A DNA stretch of 12,563 nt, taken from assembly GCA_017440445.1 (NCBI GenBank), contig JAFSHE010000043.1, forward strand, positions 1 through 12,563, read 5' to 3'. Shown piece by piece: positions 1 through 6,803 of this stretch; within the stretch, counting starts at the first letter, position 1, and each line of letters opens with the position of its first letter. The translations under genes were made by a program, and so were the position numbers. The DNA is from Oscillospiraceae bacterium. GTDB taxonomy: Bacteria; Bacillota_A; Clostridia; Oscillospirales; Ruminococcaceae. The notes under the pieces were generated by a model, which was not told where the DNA came from, made no database searches, and saw only the letters and a program-made list of their open reading frames with translations.

Positions 1-3
1 CAG

Positions 4-528
4 TCATTGTTGTTTTATGGAATCAAGCAGCATTTCCAGTGCCTTATGCGCTGCTTTCGCCCTGATAACGTCCCTCCCCGTGGAGCTGTCATCGCTTTCA
101 TCGGAAAACACAAAACGTGCTGCGTAGCTGCTGTTTTGCGTGCTTATACCGATACACACCTCGCCTACGGGATGCTGCTCTGTGCCGCCTGTGGGTCCCG
201 CAACTCCCGTTGTGGAAACGCCGAAATCTGCGTCTGCCGCAGTCATTACACCACGTGCCATTTCCTCGGCGCATTGTATGCTGTACTCGGTGAAGCTGTC
301 AAGCGTTCGCTGAGATACCCCCAGCACCTGCTGCTTTATGCGGTTTGAGTAGGAGCATACGCCCAGCTCTATCACCGCAGAGCTGCCCGATACGGCAGTA
401 ATTGCGGCAGATATCATACCGCCTGTACAGCTTTCGGCAGTGGCTATCTTAAGCCCTTTTTCGCCGCACAGTCTTACTATCTCACAGGAAAGCTCCCGTA
501 TATCGGAATAAATATCGTTTAAGCTCAT
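4..528 (-). CDS. pncC: Stand-alone CinA C-terminal-type nicotinamide-nucleotide amidase
   Basis: The family deamidates nicotinamide mononucleotide to nicotinate mononucleotide, recycling the NMN released by bacterial DNA ligase, in the cytoplasm. The 174-residue product is a single CinA_C domain. AESCTGG is at residues 31-37, with Ser33 the expected nucleophile. GVAGPTGG is at 108-115, followed by PVGEV, and GRDVIR is at 151-156 before the C-terminal helix. The N-terminal COG1058 domain of full-length CinA is absent, so this is the short PncC form. I chose the ATG at 528. It lies one base after the thiI stop (TGA-T-ATG), whereas a start at 537 would be TTG and overlap thiI. No good Shine-Dalgarno sits at normal distance, so translation probably depends on coupling to thiI. 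It is last of three genes here; any terminator lies outside the window. The family assignment is secure; the enzymatic role is inferred from the family. Confidence 0.9.
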   Translation of the reverse strand: MSLNDIYSDIRELSCEIVRLCGEKGLKIATAESCTGGMISAAITAVSGSSAVIELGVCSYSNRIKQQVLGVSQRTLDSFTEYSIQCAEEMARGVMTAADADFGVSTTGVAGPTGGTEQHPVGEVCIGISTQNSSYAARFVFSDESDDSSTGRDVIRAKAAHKALEMLLDSIKQQ

Positions 529-529
529 A

Positions 530-1726
530 TCAGTCAAACAGGTCTATCGTTTCCTCGCCGTATCTGAAGCGCTTTATCTCGGTCTCGGCTACTGCCTTTT
601 CTATCATGCTGTCGAAGTCGTAGGACTGCTCTGCCGCCTTGATATCCTCGATACGGGGCTTTGTCTTGGGATGCTTCGGTGAGAATACCGTACAGCAGTC
701 CTCGTAAGGCAGAGTGGATGTTTCGTAAGTTTCGATCTTTCTGGATATCTCGATTATCTCCTTCTTGTCCATACCGATAACAGGACGGAATACGGGATAC
801 TCAGCAGCCTCGTTTGTGCAGTACAGTGCGGTCAGGGTCTGGCTTGCCACCTGTGCAACGCTTTCGCCTGTGATTATCGCACCGTAGCCGTCACGCTCAC
901 ATATCTTGTTGGCTATCTTCACCATAATTCTTCTCATGAGTACAGTGAAATATTCTTCGGGACAATTGTCACGCAGCGCCTCCTGTATCTCGGTGAAGGG
1001 CACGCAGTAGAACTTTGTATCGCCTGCGTAGTTTGTCATCTTCTCGCAGAGTGCCTCTACCTTGAGCCTTGCACGCTCGGAGGTGTAGGGAGGGCTTACA
1101 TAGTGGATACAGTCCACGATAAGTCCGCGCTTTGCCATCATATATCCCGCAACGGGGCTATCGATACCGCCCGAGAGCATAAGCAATGCCTTGCCCGAGC
1201 TTCCCACAGGCATGCCGCCTGCGCCTACTATTCTCTCTGCGCTGAGGTATGCGCCGTTATCACGTATCTCCAGACGTACTGTGACCTCGGGATTATGGAC
1301 ATCCACCTTGAGATGCGGGAAGTTTGACAGCACCACGCCGCCAAGCTCCTGCTGAATCTCGGGAGTCTGCATGGGAAATTTCTTATCGGAGCGCTTAGCC
1401 TCTACCTTAAAGGTCCTTGCGCACTCCAAAGCGGACTGAAGATATTCTTTTGCTCCTGCGACCACTGCGCTGAAATCCTTAGGGAATACCGCACAGCGCT
1501 GGATTGCACCGATACCGAAGATGTATGTCAGCCTCTTTACGATAACATCCATATCTGCGCCCTCGGGAGGAGTTATGTAGATAGTGGACTGCTTTCTGAA
1601 ATACTCAAACTGACCCAGATCTTTCAGTCTGCGCTTTATATTCTTCTGGAGCATGTCCTCAAAGGTGGATTTGTTAAGTCCCTTGAGGGCTATCTCTCCG
1701 TATTTTACCATTACTATCTCATTCAT
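530..1726 (-). CDS. thiI: tRNA 4-thiouridine synthase / thiamine sulfurtransferase ThiI
   Basis: ThiI adenylates U8 of tRNA and inserts sulfur to make 4-thiouridine. In many bacteria it also feeds sulfur to the thiamine thiazole pathway. The 398-residue product has an N-terminal ferredoxin-like region (residues 1-55, with VKYGEIALKGLNK), a THUMP domain (about 55-165), and a PP-loop ATPase with SGGIDS at 185-190. A CC pair is at 344-345; Cys345 aligns by eye with the catalytic Cys344 of the E. coli enzyme. There is no C-terminal rhodanese domain. That is the usual Firmicutes form, in which sulfur comes from a dedicated NifS-like partner, encoded here directly upstream. I chose the ATG at 1726, which follows the desulfurase stop by one base (TAA-A-ATG). 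The longer start at 1747 is a TTG overlapping the upstream gene by 20 bases, and the canonical ThiI N-terminus begins at MNEIVMVKYGE. Confidence 0.95.
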   Translation of the reverse strand: MNEIVMVKYGEIALKGLNKSTFEDMLQKNIKRRLKDLGQFEYFRKQSTIYITPPEGADMDVIVKRLTYIFGIGAIQRCAVFPKDFSAVVAGAKEYLQSALECARTFKVEAKRSDKKFPMQTPEIQQELGGVVLSNFPHLKVDVHNPEVTVRLEIRDNGAYLSAERIVGAGGMPVGSSGKALLMLSGGIDSPVAGYMMAKRGLIVDCIHYVSPPYTSERARLKVEALCEKMTNYAGDTKFYCVPFTEIQEALRDNCPEEYFTVLMRRIMVKIANKICERDGYGAIITGESVAQVASQTLTALYCTNEAAEYPVFRPVIGMDKKEIIEISRKIETYETSTLPYEDCCTVFSPKHPKTKPRIEDIKAAEQSYDFDSMIEKAVAETEIKRFRYGEETIDLFD

Positions 1727-1727
1727 T

Positions 1728-2819
1728 TTATCTTCTGAACCTTTCAATTCCTTTTTTTATGTTTAAGACAAGCTCCGAAAGCTCTGCCTCGGTGGTATCT
1801 GCGCACATGCTTACTCTTATCGCACTGTCAGCGTCGCTGTCGGGGATGCCGAATGCCGCCAATACTCCGCTGGTCTTGCCCTTTGAGCAGGCAGAGCCGC
1901 TGGAAACATATATCTCCTTTTCCTCAAGGGAGTGCAGCATTATCTCGGAGCGGACACCCCTCACGCTGAAATTAACGATATTCGGAACGCATTTATCTGT
2001 GGAATTTATCACCACATCGGGCAGCTGAGAAAGCTCCGAAACAAGGTGCGCCTTAAGCTGAGAAAACCTCTCCGCTGAGCCGTGATAAGCCTTTACTGCG
2101 GCTTCAAGTCCTGCGATAAGCTCCACAGGCTCCGTACCCGAGCGCAGCTTCTTCTGCTGACCGCCGCCAAGCAGCAGCGGCGAAAAGCGTATGCCCTTTC
2201 TTACAAATAATGCGCCTATTCCCTTTGAGGCATGTATCTTGTGACCCGAAATACTTATGAAATCGCCGTCCAGCGGGACTTTAAGAAATCCCTGCACAGC
2301 ATCGATATGTACGATAGTTTTTTCGTTCTTTCTTTTTACAAGCTTGTACAGACGTTTTACATCCACCGTATAGCCTGTTTCGTTATTCACCGCCATGCAG
2401 CTTACAAGCAGCGTTTTGCTGTCCACTGCGTCAGCGAGGGCAGCTTCAAAATCCTCGTGGTCCTTCGGAGAAAGACGCACCACCTGAAAGCCCCTTTCCT
2501 CGAGCTTCGCTATCGGATTGGCAACAGAGGGATGCTCCATCGAGGTAGTAACTATCCTGTTTCCGATGCGCTTGTATGTTTCTGCCGCACCGAAGATAGC
2601 CGTATTATTGCTCTCTGTTGCGCCTGAGGTGAAGAACACATCTCCCTCGGGGAGCTTTGACAGCAGAGTTTTTCTGGCGGAGCTTATCACTCTTTCGGAA
2701 TCAATACCCATCCTGTGCAGAGAGCTTGCATTTCCGAAGCGCTGCTCCATAGAATTCACGATCGCCGATACTGTTTCAGCGCAGGGCTTTGTAGTTGCGG
2801 CATTATCGAGATATATCAT
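1728..2819 (-). CDS. NifS/IscS-family cysteine desulfurase, ThiI partner
   Basis: This PLP enzyme takes sulfur from L-cysteine as an enzyme-bound persulfide and passes it to acceptors. The 363-residue product shows the class-V aminotransferase fold markers: YLDNAATT at 3-10, SGATESNN at 65-72, His96 in MEHPS, Asp173 in HIDAVQG, and the PLP-binding Lys194 in SGHKIHASKG. The catalytic Cys311 lies in SSGSACSKG. Its position immediately before thiI matches the ThiI-dedicated NifS-like enzymes of Firmicutes (called NifZ in Bacillus subtilis), so tRNA thiolation and thiamine are the likely sinks rather than general Fe-S assembly; no iscU or sufU is beside it. The ATG is preceded by AGGAG at 2828-2832 with an 8-base gap, the best ribosome site of this operon. 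It is the first gene, about 59 bases downstream of the predicted transcription start. I give no symbol because nifS, iscS and nifZ usage varies. Confidence 0.93.
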   Translation of the reverse strand: MIYLDNAATTKPCAETVSAIVNSMEQRFGNASSLHRMGIDSERVISSARKTLLSKLPEGDVFFTSGATESNNTAIFGAAETYKRIGNRIVTTSMEHPSVANPIAKLEERGFQVVRLSPKDHEDFEAALADAVDSKTLLVSCMAVNNETGYTVDVKRLYKLVKRKNEKTIVHIDAVQGFLKVPLDGDFISISGHKIHASKGIGALFVRKGIRFSPLLLGGGQQKKLRSGTEPVELIAGLEAAVKAYHGSAERFSQLKAHLVSELSQLPDVVINSTDKCVPNIVNFSVRGVRSEIMLHSLEEKEIYVSSGSACSKGKTSGVLAAFGIPDSDADSAIRVSMCADTTEAELSELVLNIKKGIERFRR

Positions 2820-2884
2820 ATCATTATCTCCTGTTTTCTTTTATCGGTCGCTGATCTATATCTGTATACTATTGACCAATATAT

Positions 2885-2913
2885 AGTATAGCATATTTTC
2901 ATCGGTTTGAACA
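2885..2913 (-). promoter_or_regulatory. Extended -10 promoter of the desulfurase-thiI-pncC operon
   Basis: On the minus strand, TGTTCA (2913-2908) and TATACT (2890-2885) are separated by exactly 17 bases. TGC directly before TATACT makes an extended -10. The -35 is weak (three of six bases), so the TG element, or an activator bound at the array upstream (2950-3051), may compensate. The predicted start is near 2878, giving a leader of about 59 bases. This is a prediction from sequence alone. Confidence 0.55.
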
Positions 2914-2949
2914 GTGTTTTTTAAAATTTTTCACCTTTATTTCAATGTG

Positions 2950-3051
2950 GTTACGGGTCAGTAACACAAAAATTACAAAACGGTTACAGAAATCACAGAA
3001 AAGGTTACTGAAATATTACAAAATCCGAAATTCGGTTACAGTTTTGTCATA
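2950..3051 (+). promoter_or_regulatory. Helically phased array of NTNACA hexamers (Pho-box-like operator array)
   Basis: Direct copies of an NTNACA-like hexamer occur at 2950 (GTTACG), 2961 (GTAACA), 2972 (ATTACA), 2983 (GTTACA), 2992 (ATCACA), 3004 (GTTACT), 3015 (ATTACA), 3035 (GTTACA) and, degenerate, 3046 (GTCATA). Steps are 11, 11, 11, 9, 12, 11, 20 and 11 bases, so all copies sit on roughly one face of the helix, with one turn skipped near 3026. Tandem TT(A/T/C)ACA boxes about 11 bp apart are how B. subtilis PhoP recognises DNA, and PhoB/OmpR-family regulators in general use about 11-bp direct repeats. The array points toward the plus-strand promoter at 3056-3084 and ends 4 bases before its -35. 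It also lies upstream of the minus-strand operon promoter. The repeats are visible in the sequence; the regulator's identity is inference. Confidence 0.55.
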
Positions 3052-3055
3052 TATA

Positions 3056-3084
3056 TTGATTTTTTTCTGCGTGGGTGATACAAT
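3056..3084 (+). promoter_or_regulatory. Promoter for a short plus-strand transcript
   Basis: TTGATT (3056-3061) and TACAAT (3079-3084) are separated by 17 bases, with TGA just before the -10 (extended -10). The predicted start is at about 3091. No long plus-strand gene follows before the hairpins at 3140-3169 and 3222-3258, so this promoter would drive a short RNA. The phased hexamer array abuts its -35 region, the usual place for activator sites. Confidence 0.5.
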
Positions 3085-3090
3085 ATGGAC

Positions 3091-3168
3091 AGAACACAAG
3101 AGATGAAATGAAATGATACATAATCCTCCAATTCCTACGATGCCTCCGAGTAATATCGGAGGCATTTT
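3091..3168 (+). ncRNA. Candidate small RNA with CCTCC (anti-Shine-Dalgarno) segments
   Basis: The segment begins 7 bases after a plausible extended -10 promoter and ends at a 10-bp hairpin with a short T run, giving a predicted transcript of about 78 bases. If the first hairpin is leaky, the bidirectional terminator would extend it to about 168 bases (to 3258). The 5' part is A-rich and looks unstructured. An apparently single-stranded TCCTCC lies at 3124-3129, and a second CCTCCG (3143-3148) forms one arm of the hairpin. Both complement Shine-Dalgarno cores. An alternative reading is a 43-codon ORF (ATG 3113, TAA 3242-3244) with a weak AAGAG site 10 bases upstream. It resembles nothing I recognise and crosses the first hairpin, so I prefer the RNA reading. 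No known RNA family is recognised. Confidence 0.35.
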
Positions 3169-3169
3169 A
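3140..3169 (+). terminator. Intrinsic terminator-like hairpin, plus strand
   Basis: A perfect 10-bp stem (ATGCCTCCGA, 3140-3149, with TCGGAGGCAT, 3156-3165) closes a 6-base loop and is followed by TTTTAGGTTT. The T run is short, so termination may be partial. There is no T run in the minus-strand direction. It would end the short transcript starting near 3091. Confidence 0.55.
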
Positions 3170-3221
3170 GGTTTAAGGAATGTTCCTGTAAATAAAACGG
3201 GAAACACGGAAAAATGGTTGC

Positions 3222-3258
3222 AAAAAAGCGCAGAAGCCTTATAACTTCTGCGCTTTTT
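3222..3258. terminator. Bidirectional intrinsic terminator of the hydF-cellulase operon
   Basis: GCGCAGAAG (3228-3236) pairs perfectly with CTTCTGCGC (3245-3253) across an 8-base loop. Six A residues precede the stem and five T residues follow it, so the hairpin has a U-tract in both directions. It starts one base past the stop codon of the minus-strand membrane-protein gene, ending the hydF-cellulase operon. It could also stop plus-strand transcripts from the promoter at 3056-3084. Confidence 0.85.
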
Positions 3259-3259
3259 A

Positions 3260-3883
3260 TTATTCTATGGGTATCTGTAACGACCTGTATTTCAGTCCGT
3301 CCACAAAACGCACTCCTATCGCTGTTTCTGACAACCACTCCAGAGTATAATGCTCCTCATTCTCGCCGAAGGACGAGATATCCGTGGACGCAAGAAGTGT
3401 AGCCTCGCCCTCGCTCTCGGGGGTGCTGAATACCTTCAGCACTCCGTATGAGTCCGAATATTTCTCCTCCTGCATGACGATATACAGCTCATCATTGGTG
3501 AAATAGTAATACTTCTCGTCGATCGGCTTCTGACCGCTTACTATCAGCCACGATATCAGTGCCGCCGCCGCTGAAAATATCAGCAGCAGCACCGCTCCCG
3601 CTACCCGCGGAGCGGTCTTTTTGCTTTCAGCGGAATTTGTAAGTGCGTTTATCAGTATCAATGCCGACATAGCCGCCGCTATAACTATGACCACTGCCGC
3701 CACAATGCCGAAATATTCAAACGGATGAGATGCGGTTATCCTGCGTTCCACAGTGAAATAATACTCTGCGGGTACCTGAGAACGCACCGCATTAAGCACC
3801 ACTGCAACAGCAAGGATCAATATATCAGCCGCAATAGCTATTCCTGCCGCCAGCATGGGGCGGCGTATGAGCTTTACCTGCAT
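3260..3883 (-). CDS. Three-helix membrane protein with exported C-terminal domain, last gene of the cellulase operon
   Basis: I recognise no family. The 207-residue product has three hydrophobic segments (about residues 10-32, 57-82 and 93-116) and then a soluble C-terminal domain of about 90 residues (117-207) rich in Tyr, Glu and Ser. The basic N-terminus (Lys4, Arg7, Arg8) and the basic loop at 83-93 (two Lys and Arg93) predict, by the positive-inside rule, an inner N-terminus and a C-terminal domain outside the membrane. I chose the ATG at 3883, with AGGAG at 3889-3893 and a 5-base gap. The in-frame TTG at 3886 sits too close to that site. The gene starts 19 bases after the cellulase stop and a strong terminator follows, so it is almost certainly co-transcribed. 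An accessory role at the surface beside the lipoprotein cellulase is possible but unsupported by any motif. Confidence 0.75.
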   Translation of the reverse strand: MQVKLIRRPMLAAGIAIAADILILAVAVVLNAVRSQVPAEYYFTVERRITASHPFEYFGIVAAVVIVIAAAMSALILINALTNSAESKKTAPRVAGAVLLLIFSAAAALISWLIVSGQKPIDEKYYYFTNDELYIVMQEEKYSDSYGVLKVFSTPESEGEATLLASTDISSFGENEEHYTLEWLSETAIGVRFVDGLKYRSLQIPIE

Positions 3884-3902
3884 CAATGCTCCTTTCGCAC
3901 AC

Positions 3903-6803
3903 TTACGGCTTCTGTCCGAAGATAGCAGAACCGTTCTTCAGTATCACGATATGCTCTGCATTTCCTGCGGAGTAGTCGTTGCTGAGGTTGAAATCTGTCC
4001 AGTCGGCACGGGTTATCCTTACCTGAACAGTCAGGGTATCGCCCGCCGCAAAGCTGCCGCTGCCGAACTTTACAGCGCACTTTGTATCGGTGTTTTCTCC
4101 GCTTGCGGATGTGAATGTACCGCTCGTATTGCTTGTGACCGCTGTATAACCGCTGCCGCCGATTGCCGCATGGTCGCACCAGAAGTTAAGATCACTATTT
4201 CCGTCATGGGTGAAGTAATAGTCCACCTCAAATTTCGACAGATCGATGGCAGAGCCTGTGTTGTTCTTTATCTCCAGAGAGAACTGGATGGTATTTCCGC
4301 TGCCGCTGCCTGTCTGAGAAAGGCTTACCGCAACGCCGTTATCCTCCGCTGTGGGATTCTGCGGAAGCGGATTTGTAGGCTGCACTGGCTGAGAGGGCTG
4401 CTGGCTCTGTCCGCCCTGCTGATTTCCGCCCTGCTGACCGCCACCTGTGGAGGGAGTTACAGGCTTAAGTGCGCCTGCGCTTTTGCCGTCAGGCTCTGTG
4501 CCGAATACAAGCGCTCCGCCCTCATACAGACCGATGTTTGCGGCACGTACAAGCTCTGAACCATTCGTGCCGACAAGCTCCTTGTATGATGGGTCGTTGT
4601 TGGGGTCCCACACTCCGTTATTCGACAGGATGCGGAACTGAACTTCCTTCTTGTATGCGCTCTGACCACCGGGGTATATCTTAACTCCCGAGAAATCTAT
4701 CGATGCGTAGTAGATATGCTTATCCTCATTCCAGCAGTAGATACCACCGCTCTTTGCACCCTCCGCATAATTCAGGGAGATAGTAAGGTCAGAGGCACTG
4801 CCACCTGCTGCATACACCTCGGAAAGATCCATAAAATAGCGAAGCTCAAGATCATCCGTCACCCTTGCAGGCCATGCGGTCTTGTTGTATATCATAGCCT
4901 TTATCTCGGTGAAGCCGTTGCCCTGCGCATTTACACGCTGCTCCACATACAGCTCCTCGCCCTCGGTCTCGATAGCACCAAAGCCCTTTATCGTCTTGCC
5001 GCCATACTTCTTGTACATCTTGGCAAGCGCTCCCACAAAGCCTGCGTTGTAGTCGCAAGCCACCTCGTTGCAGTTGTAGTCGGAAACTGTATCGTTATAT
5101 CCGTCGTTTGAAGTAGGTCCGCCGACCAGTGCACCGTAAAGCGTATGACGATGGTAATTCGGCTCGTTCATGTTATCTGCCCAGCTTCCCTGTGCAGTCC
5201 TGTGGTGAGGATGCTCGGGGGGATTTACTCCGAAGCCCACAACGAAGCTCCTTCCTGTGCTACCGAGGGCATAGTCTATCTGGCTTTCAAAGAAATCCTT
5301 ATAGGTCTGCCTTTTTGAAGCTGAGCAGCCGTCCCACTCGGAATAGGACGCAGCTATAAAAGCGGAGGTAGTTGCATAACGCAGGCTTCCCCAGCCATCA
5401 AGCCACGCAAGACCCTTGGGAGTGTAGGTTATCCTCTCGCCGCCTGTACCTGTTGTCCACCAGTCGAGATTTTTCTCCACCTTATCCTTGTAGGTCTGCT
5501 TGCCTGTTATCTTCGCAAGAAGCACTGCTGCACCTGTGAAAACATCGTCCCAGCACATTGTCCATTTATGGTTGCCGCCCGCCTGTGAAGCGTAGGTCTC
5601 CGCCTTGCTGAGATATGCGCTGTCATTCGTTGCGATATACAGCCACACTCCCGCCCATGCAAGCTCGTCATAGAAGCCGCTCCATGAGTTATAGAAGCCG
5701 TTTGCCGCTGTGTATCCGCTGTCGCTCTTGGTGCGCTCTGCGAAATCATAAAGCTGCTTTGCATGGGAAAGACATTCCTTTGCGTATGCAGGGTCGCTGT
5801 CAGCGAATACCGCTGCACATGCCGCCAGCGATGCAGCAGCCTCTCCCACAACGGTAGAGCCGGGGCTGCCTGCAGTCACCTTGAAGCTGGGGCGCTCCAT
5901 CTGCATTACCTCTGCCGCACCCCACCATGCGTGGTCCTTGTTTCCGTCGCCCACCTGATAGTAGTATACATCCTTCTCGGGATGGCACTTTATCAGATAA
6001 TCGTTTATCCACTTTATCGTGTCCATTATGTATTCATACTGACCGCTCTGTACATACGCATCCTTGTCCTCGTATACAGACCATGCCAGCATAGCCGAGG
6101 TATATGCCATCGGCAAGTTGAATTTTACGTTATCGCCTGCATCATAAAGACCGCCTGTAAGGTCAAGACCCACATCAGAGCCGTCTTTCATACCCGAGTC
6201 GCCACGCCAGTTTGTGCGGGCATTTGCCTCGTCGATATCGCCGCTGCGCTGCAGCTCATAGAAAAGTATCGCCTTCTGAAGCGCTTCGCCATAATTGAAG
6301 CTGCCCGTGGCTGCTGTACCCTCTGTGCCGCTGCCCTGCTCGGTAAGTCCCGTCTGATTTTCCGCAGGCTTGCTTGTCTGCGGGTTTGCGGGAGTGGTCT
6401 GCGGCTTCACAGGACCTGTCACAGCGGGCGGTACTATCGCAGGAGGCAGTTCGGTGGTACTCTGTTCGGGTCTGCTGTCCTCCGAGGTGTCGCCTGCGTC
6501 GGGAGTCTGCTCAGCATCCTCCGGGTCAAGCTCCTGCGGTTCGTCAGAAGAACTGTCCTCAGATGCGGTGCTGTCATCCTGCGACGGAGCTTCCGCAGGC
6601 TTGCTGCCCTCTGTACTCTCATTCTGCGGAGCGTCTGTAACATCAGCGCTGTCCTGCTGAGAGGAGTTCGCCGCACCTGTCGAAGTCACCTCAGAAGATG
6701 ATGCGTCAGGCGTTCCCGCTGCGCTGCTTACATCTCCTGCGCAGCCTGTCAGAAGTATCGAAGCCGCAAGCAAAGCGGCGAGTATACGTGTTCTTTTCTT
6801 CAT
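3903..6803 (-). CDS. Surface lipoprotein GH9 endoglucanase with CBM3c and C-terminal CBM3
   Basis: This is a secreted cellulase of 966 residues (numbered from the second of two adjacent ATGs, which has the better spacing to GGAGGG at 6810-6815). Residues 1-20 are a basic-hydrophobic signal ending in a lipobox, LLTG-Cys21, so the mature protein should be lipid-anchored on the outer membrane face. Residues 24-165 are a Ser/Thr/Pro/Glu/Asp-rich tether. The GH9 (alpha/alpha)6 catalytic domain spans about 169-607: DAGD at 221-224 (catalytic base region), HPHHR at 531-535, and [10 protein letters not shown] with acid Glu580. A CBM3c (about 611-774, with [18 protein letters not shown]) is fused directly, the arrangement of processive endoglucanases. 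After a Gly/Gln/Pro linker (775-821) comes a second CBM3 (822-966) that keeps planar-strip residues Asp877, His878, Arg929 and Trp935, so it should bind crystalline cellulose. No dockerin or sortase signal is present. The start overlaps the hydF stop. Confidence 0.93.
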   Translation of the reverse strand: MKKRTRILAALLAASILLTGCAGDVSSAAGTPDASSSEVTSTGAANSSQQDSADVTDAPQNESTEGSKPAEAPSQDDSTASEDSSSDEPQELDPEDAEQTPDAGDTSEDSRPEQSTTELPPAIVPPAVTGPVKPQTTPANPQTSKPAENQTGLTEQGSGTEGTAATGSFNYGEALQKAILFYELQRSGDIDEANARTNWRGDSGMKDGSDVGLDLTGGLYDAGDNVKFNLPMAYTSAMLAWSVYEDKDAYVQSGQYEYIMDTIKWINDYLIKCHPEKDVYYYQVGDGNKDHAWWGAAEVMQMERPSFKVTAGSPGSTVVGEAAASLAACAAVFADSDPAYAKECLSHAKQLYDFAERTKSDSGYTAANGFYNSWSGFYDELAWAGVWLYIATNDSAYLSKAETYASQAGGNHKWTMCWDDVFTGAAVLLAKITGKQTYKDKVEKNLDWWTTGTGGERITYTPKGLAWLDGWGSLRYATTSAFIAASYSEWDGCSASKRQTYKDFFESQIDYALGSTGRSFVVGFGVNPPEHPHHRTAQGSWADNMNEPNYHRHTLYGALVGGPTSNDGYNDTVSDYNCNEVACDYNAGFVGALAKMYKKYGGKTIKGFGAIETEGEELYVEQRVNAQGNGFTEIKAMIYNKTAWPARVTDDLELRYFMDLSEVYAAGGSASDLTISLNYAEGAKSGGIYCWNEDKHIYYASIDFSGVKIYPGGQSAYKKEVQFRILSNNGVWDPNNDPSYKELVGTNGSELVRAANIGLYEGGALVFGTEPDGKSAGALKPVTPSTGGGQQGGNQQGGQSQQPSQPVQPTNPLPQNPTAEDNGVAVSLSQTGSGSGNTIQFSLEIKNNTGSAIDLSKFEVDYYFTHDGNSDLNFWCDHAAIGGSGYTAVTSNTSGTFTSASGENTDTKCAVKFGSGSFAAGDTLTVQVRITRADWTDFNLSNDYSAGNAEHIVILKNGSAIFGQKP

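Noticed and set aside
3016..3207. A 63-codon minus-strand ORF with a hydrophobic stretch
   Set aside because: There is no Shine-Dalgarno before its ATG. It overlaps the plus-strand promoter and the phased array, and part of the apparent hydrophobic stretch comes from the hairpin sequence.
3113..3244. A 43-codon plus-strand ORF inside the putative small RNA region
   Set aside because: Its ribosome site is weak (AAGAG, 10 bases away). The ORF crosses a 10-bp hairpin and ends in the loop of the next terminator, and the peptide resembles nothing I recognise. It is kept as the main alternative to the small-RNA reading.
3855..4559. A 234-codon plus-strand ORF opposite the C-terminal CBM3 region
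   Set aside because: The opposite strand encodes a well-conserved CBM3 and linker. The plus-strand product is Cys/Ala-rich and has no recognisable domain or ribosome site.
5763..6701. A 312-codon plus-strand ORF opposite the cellulase gene
   Set aside because: It is antisense to a gene with unmistakable lipoprotein, GH9 and CBM3 features. The translation is rich in Cys, Arg and Leu with no domain pattern, typical of the reverse frame of a GC-biased coding sequence.
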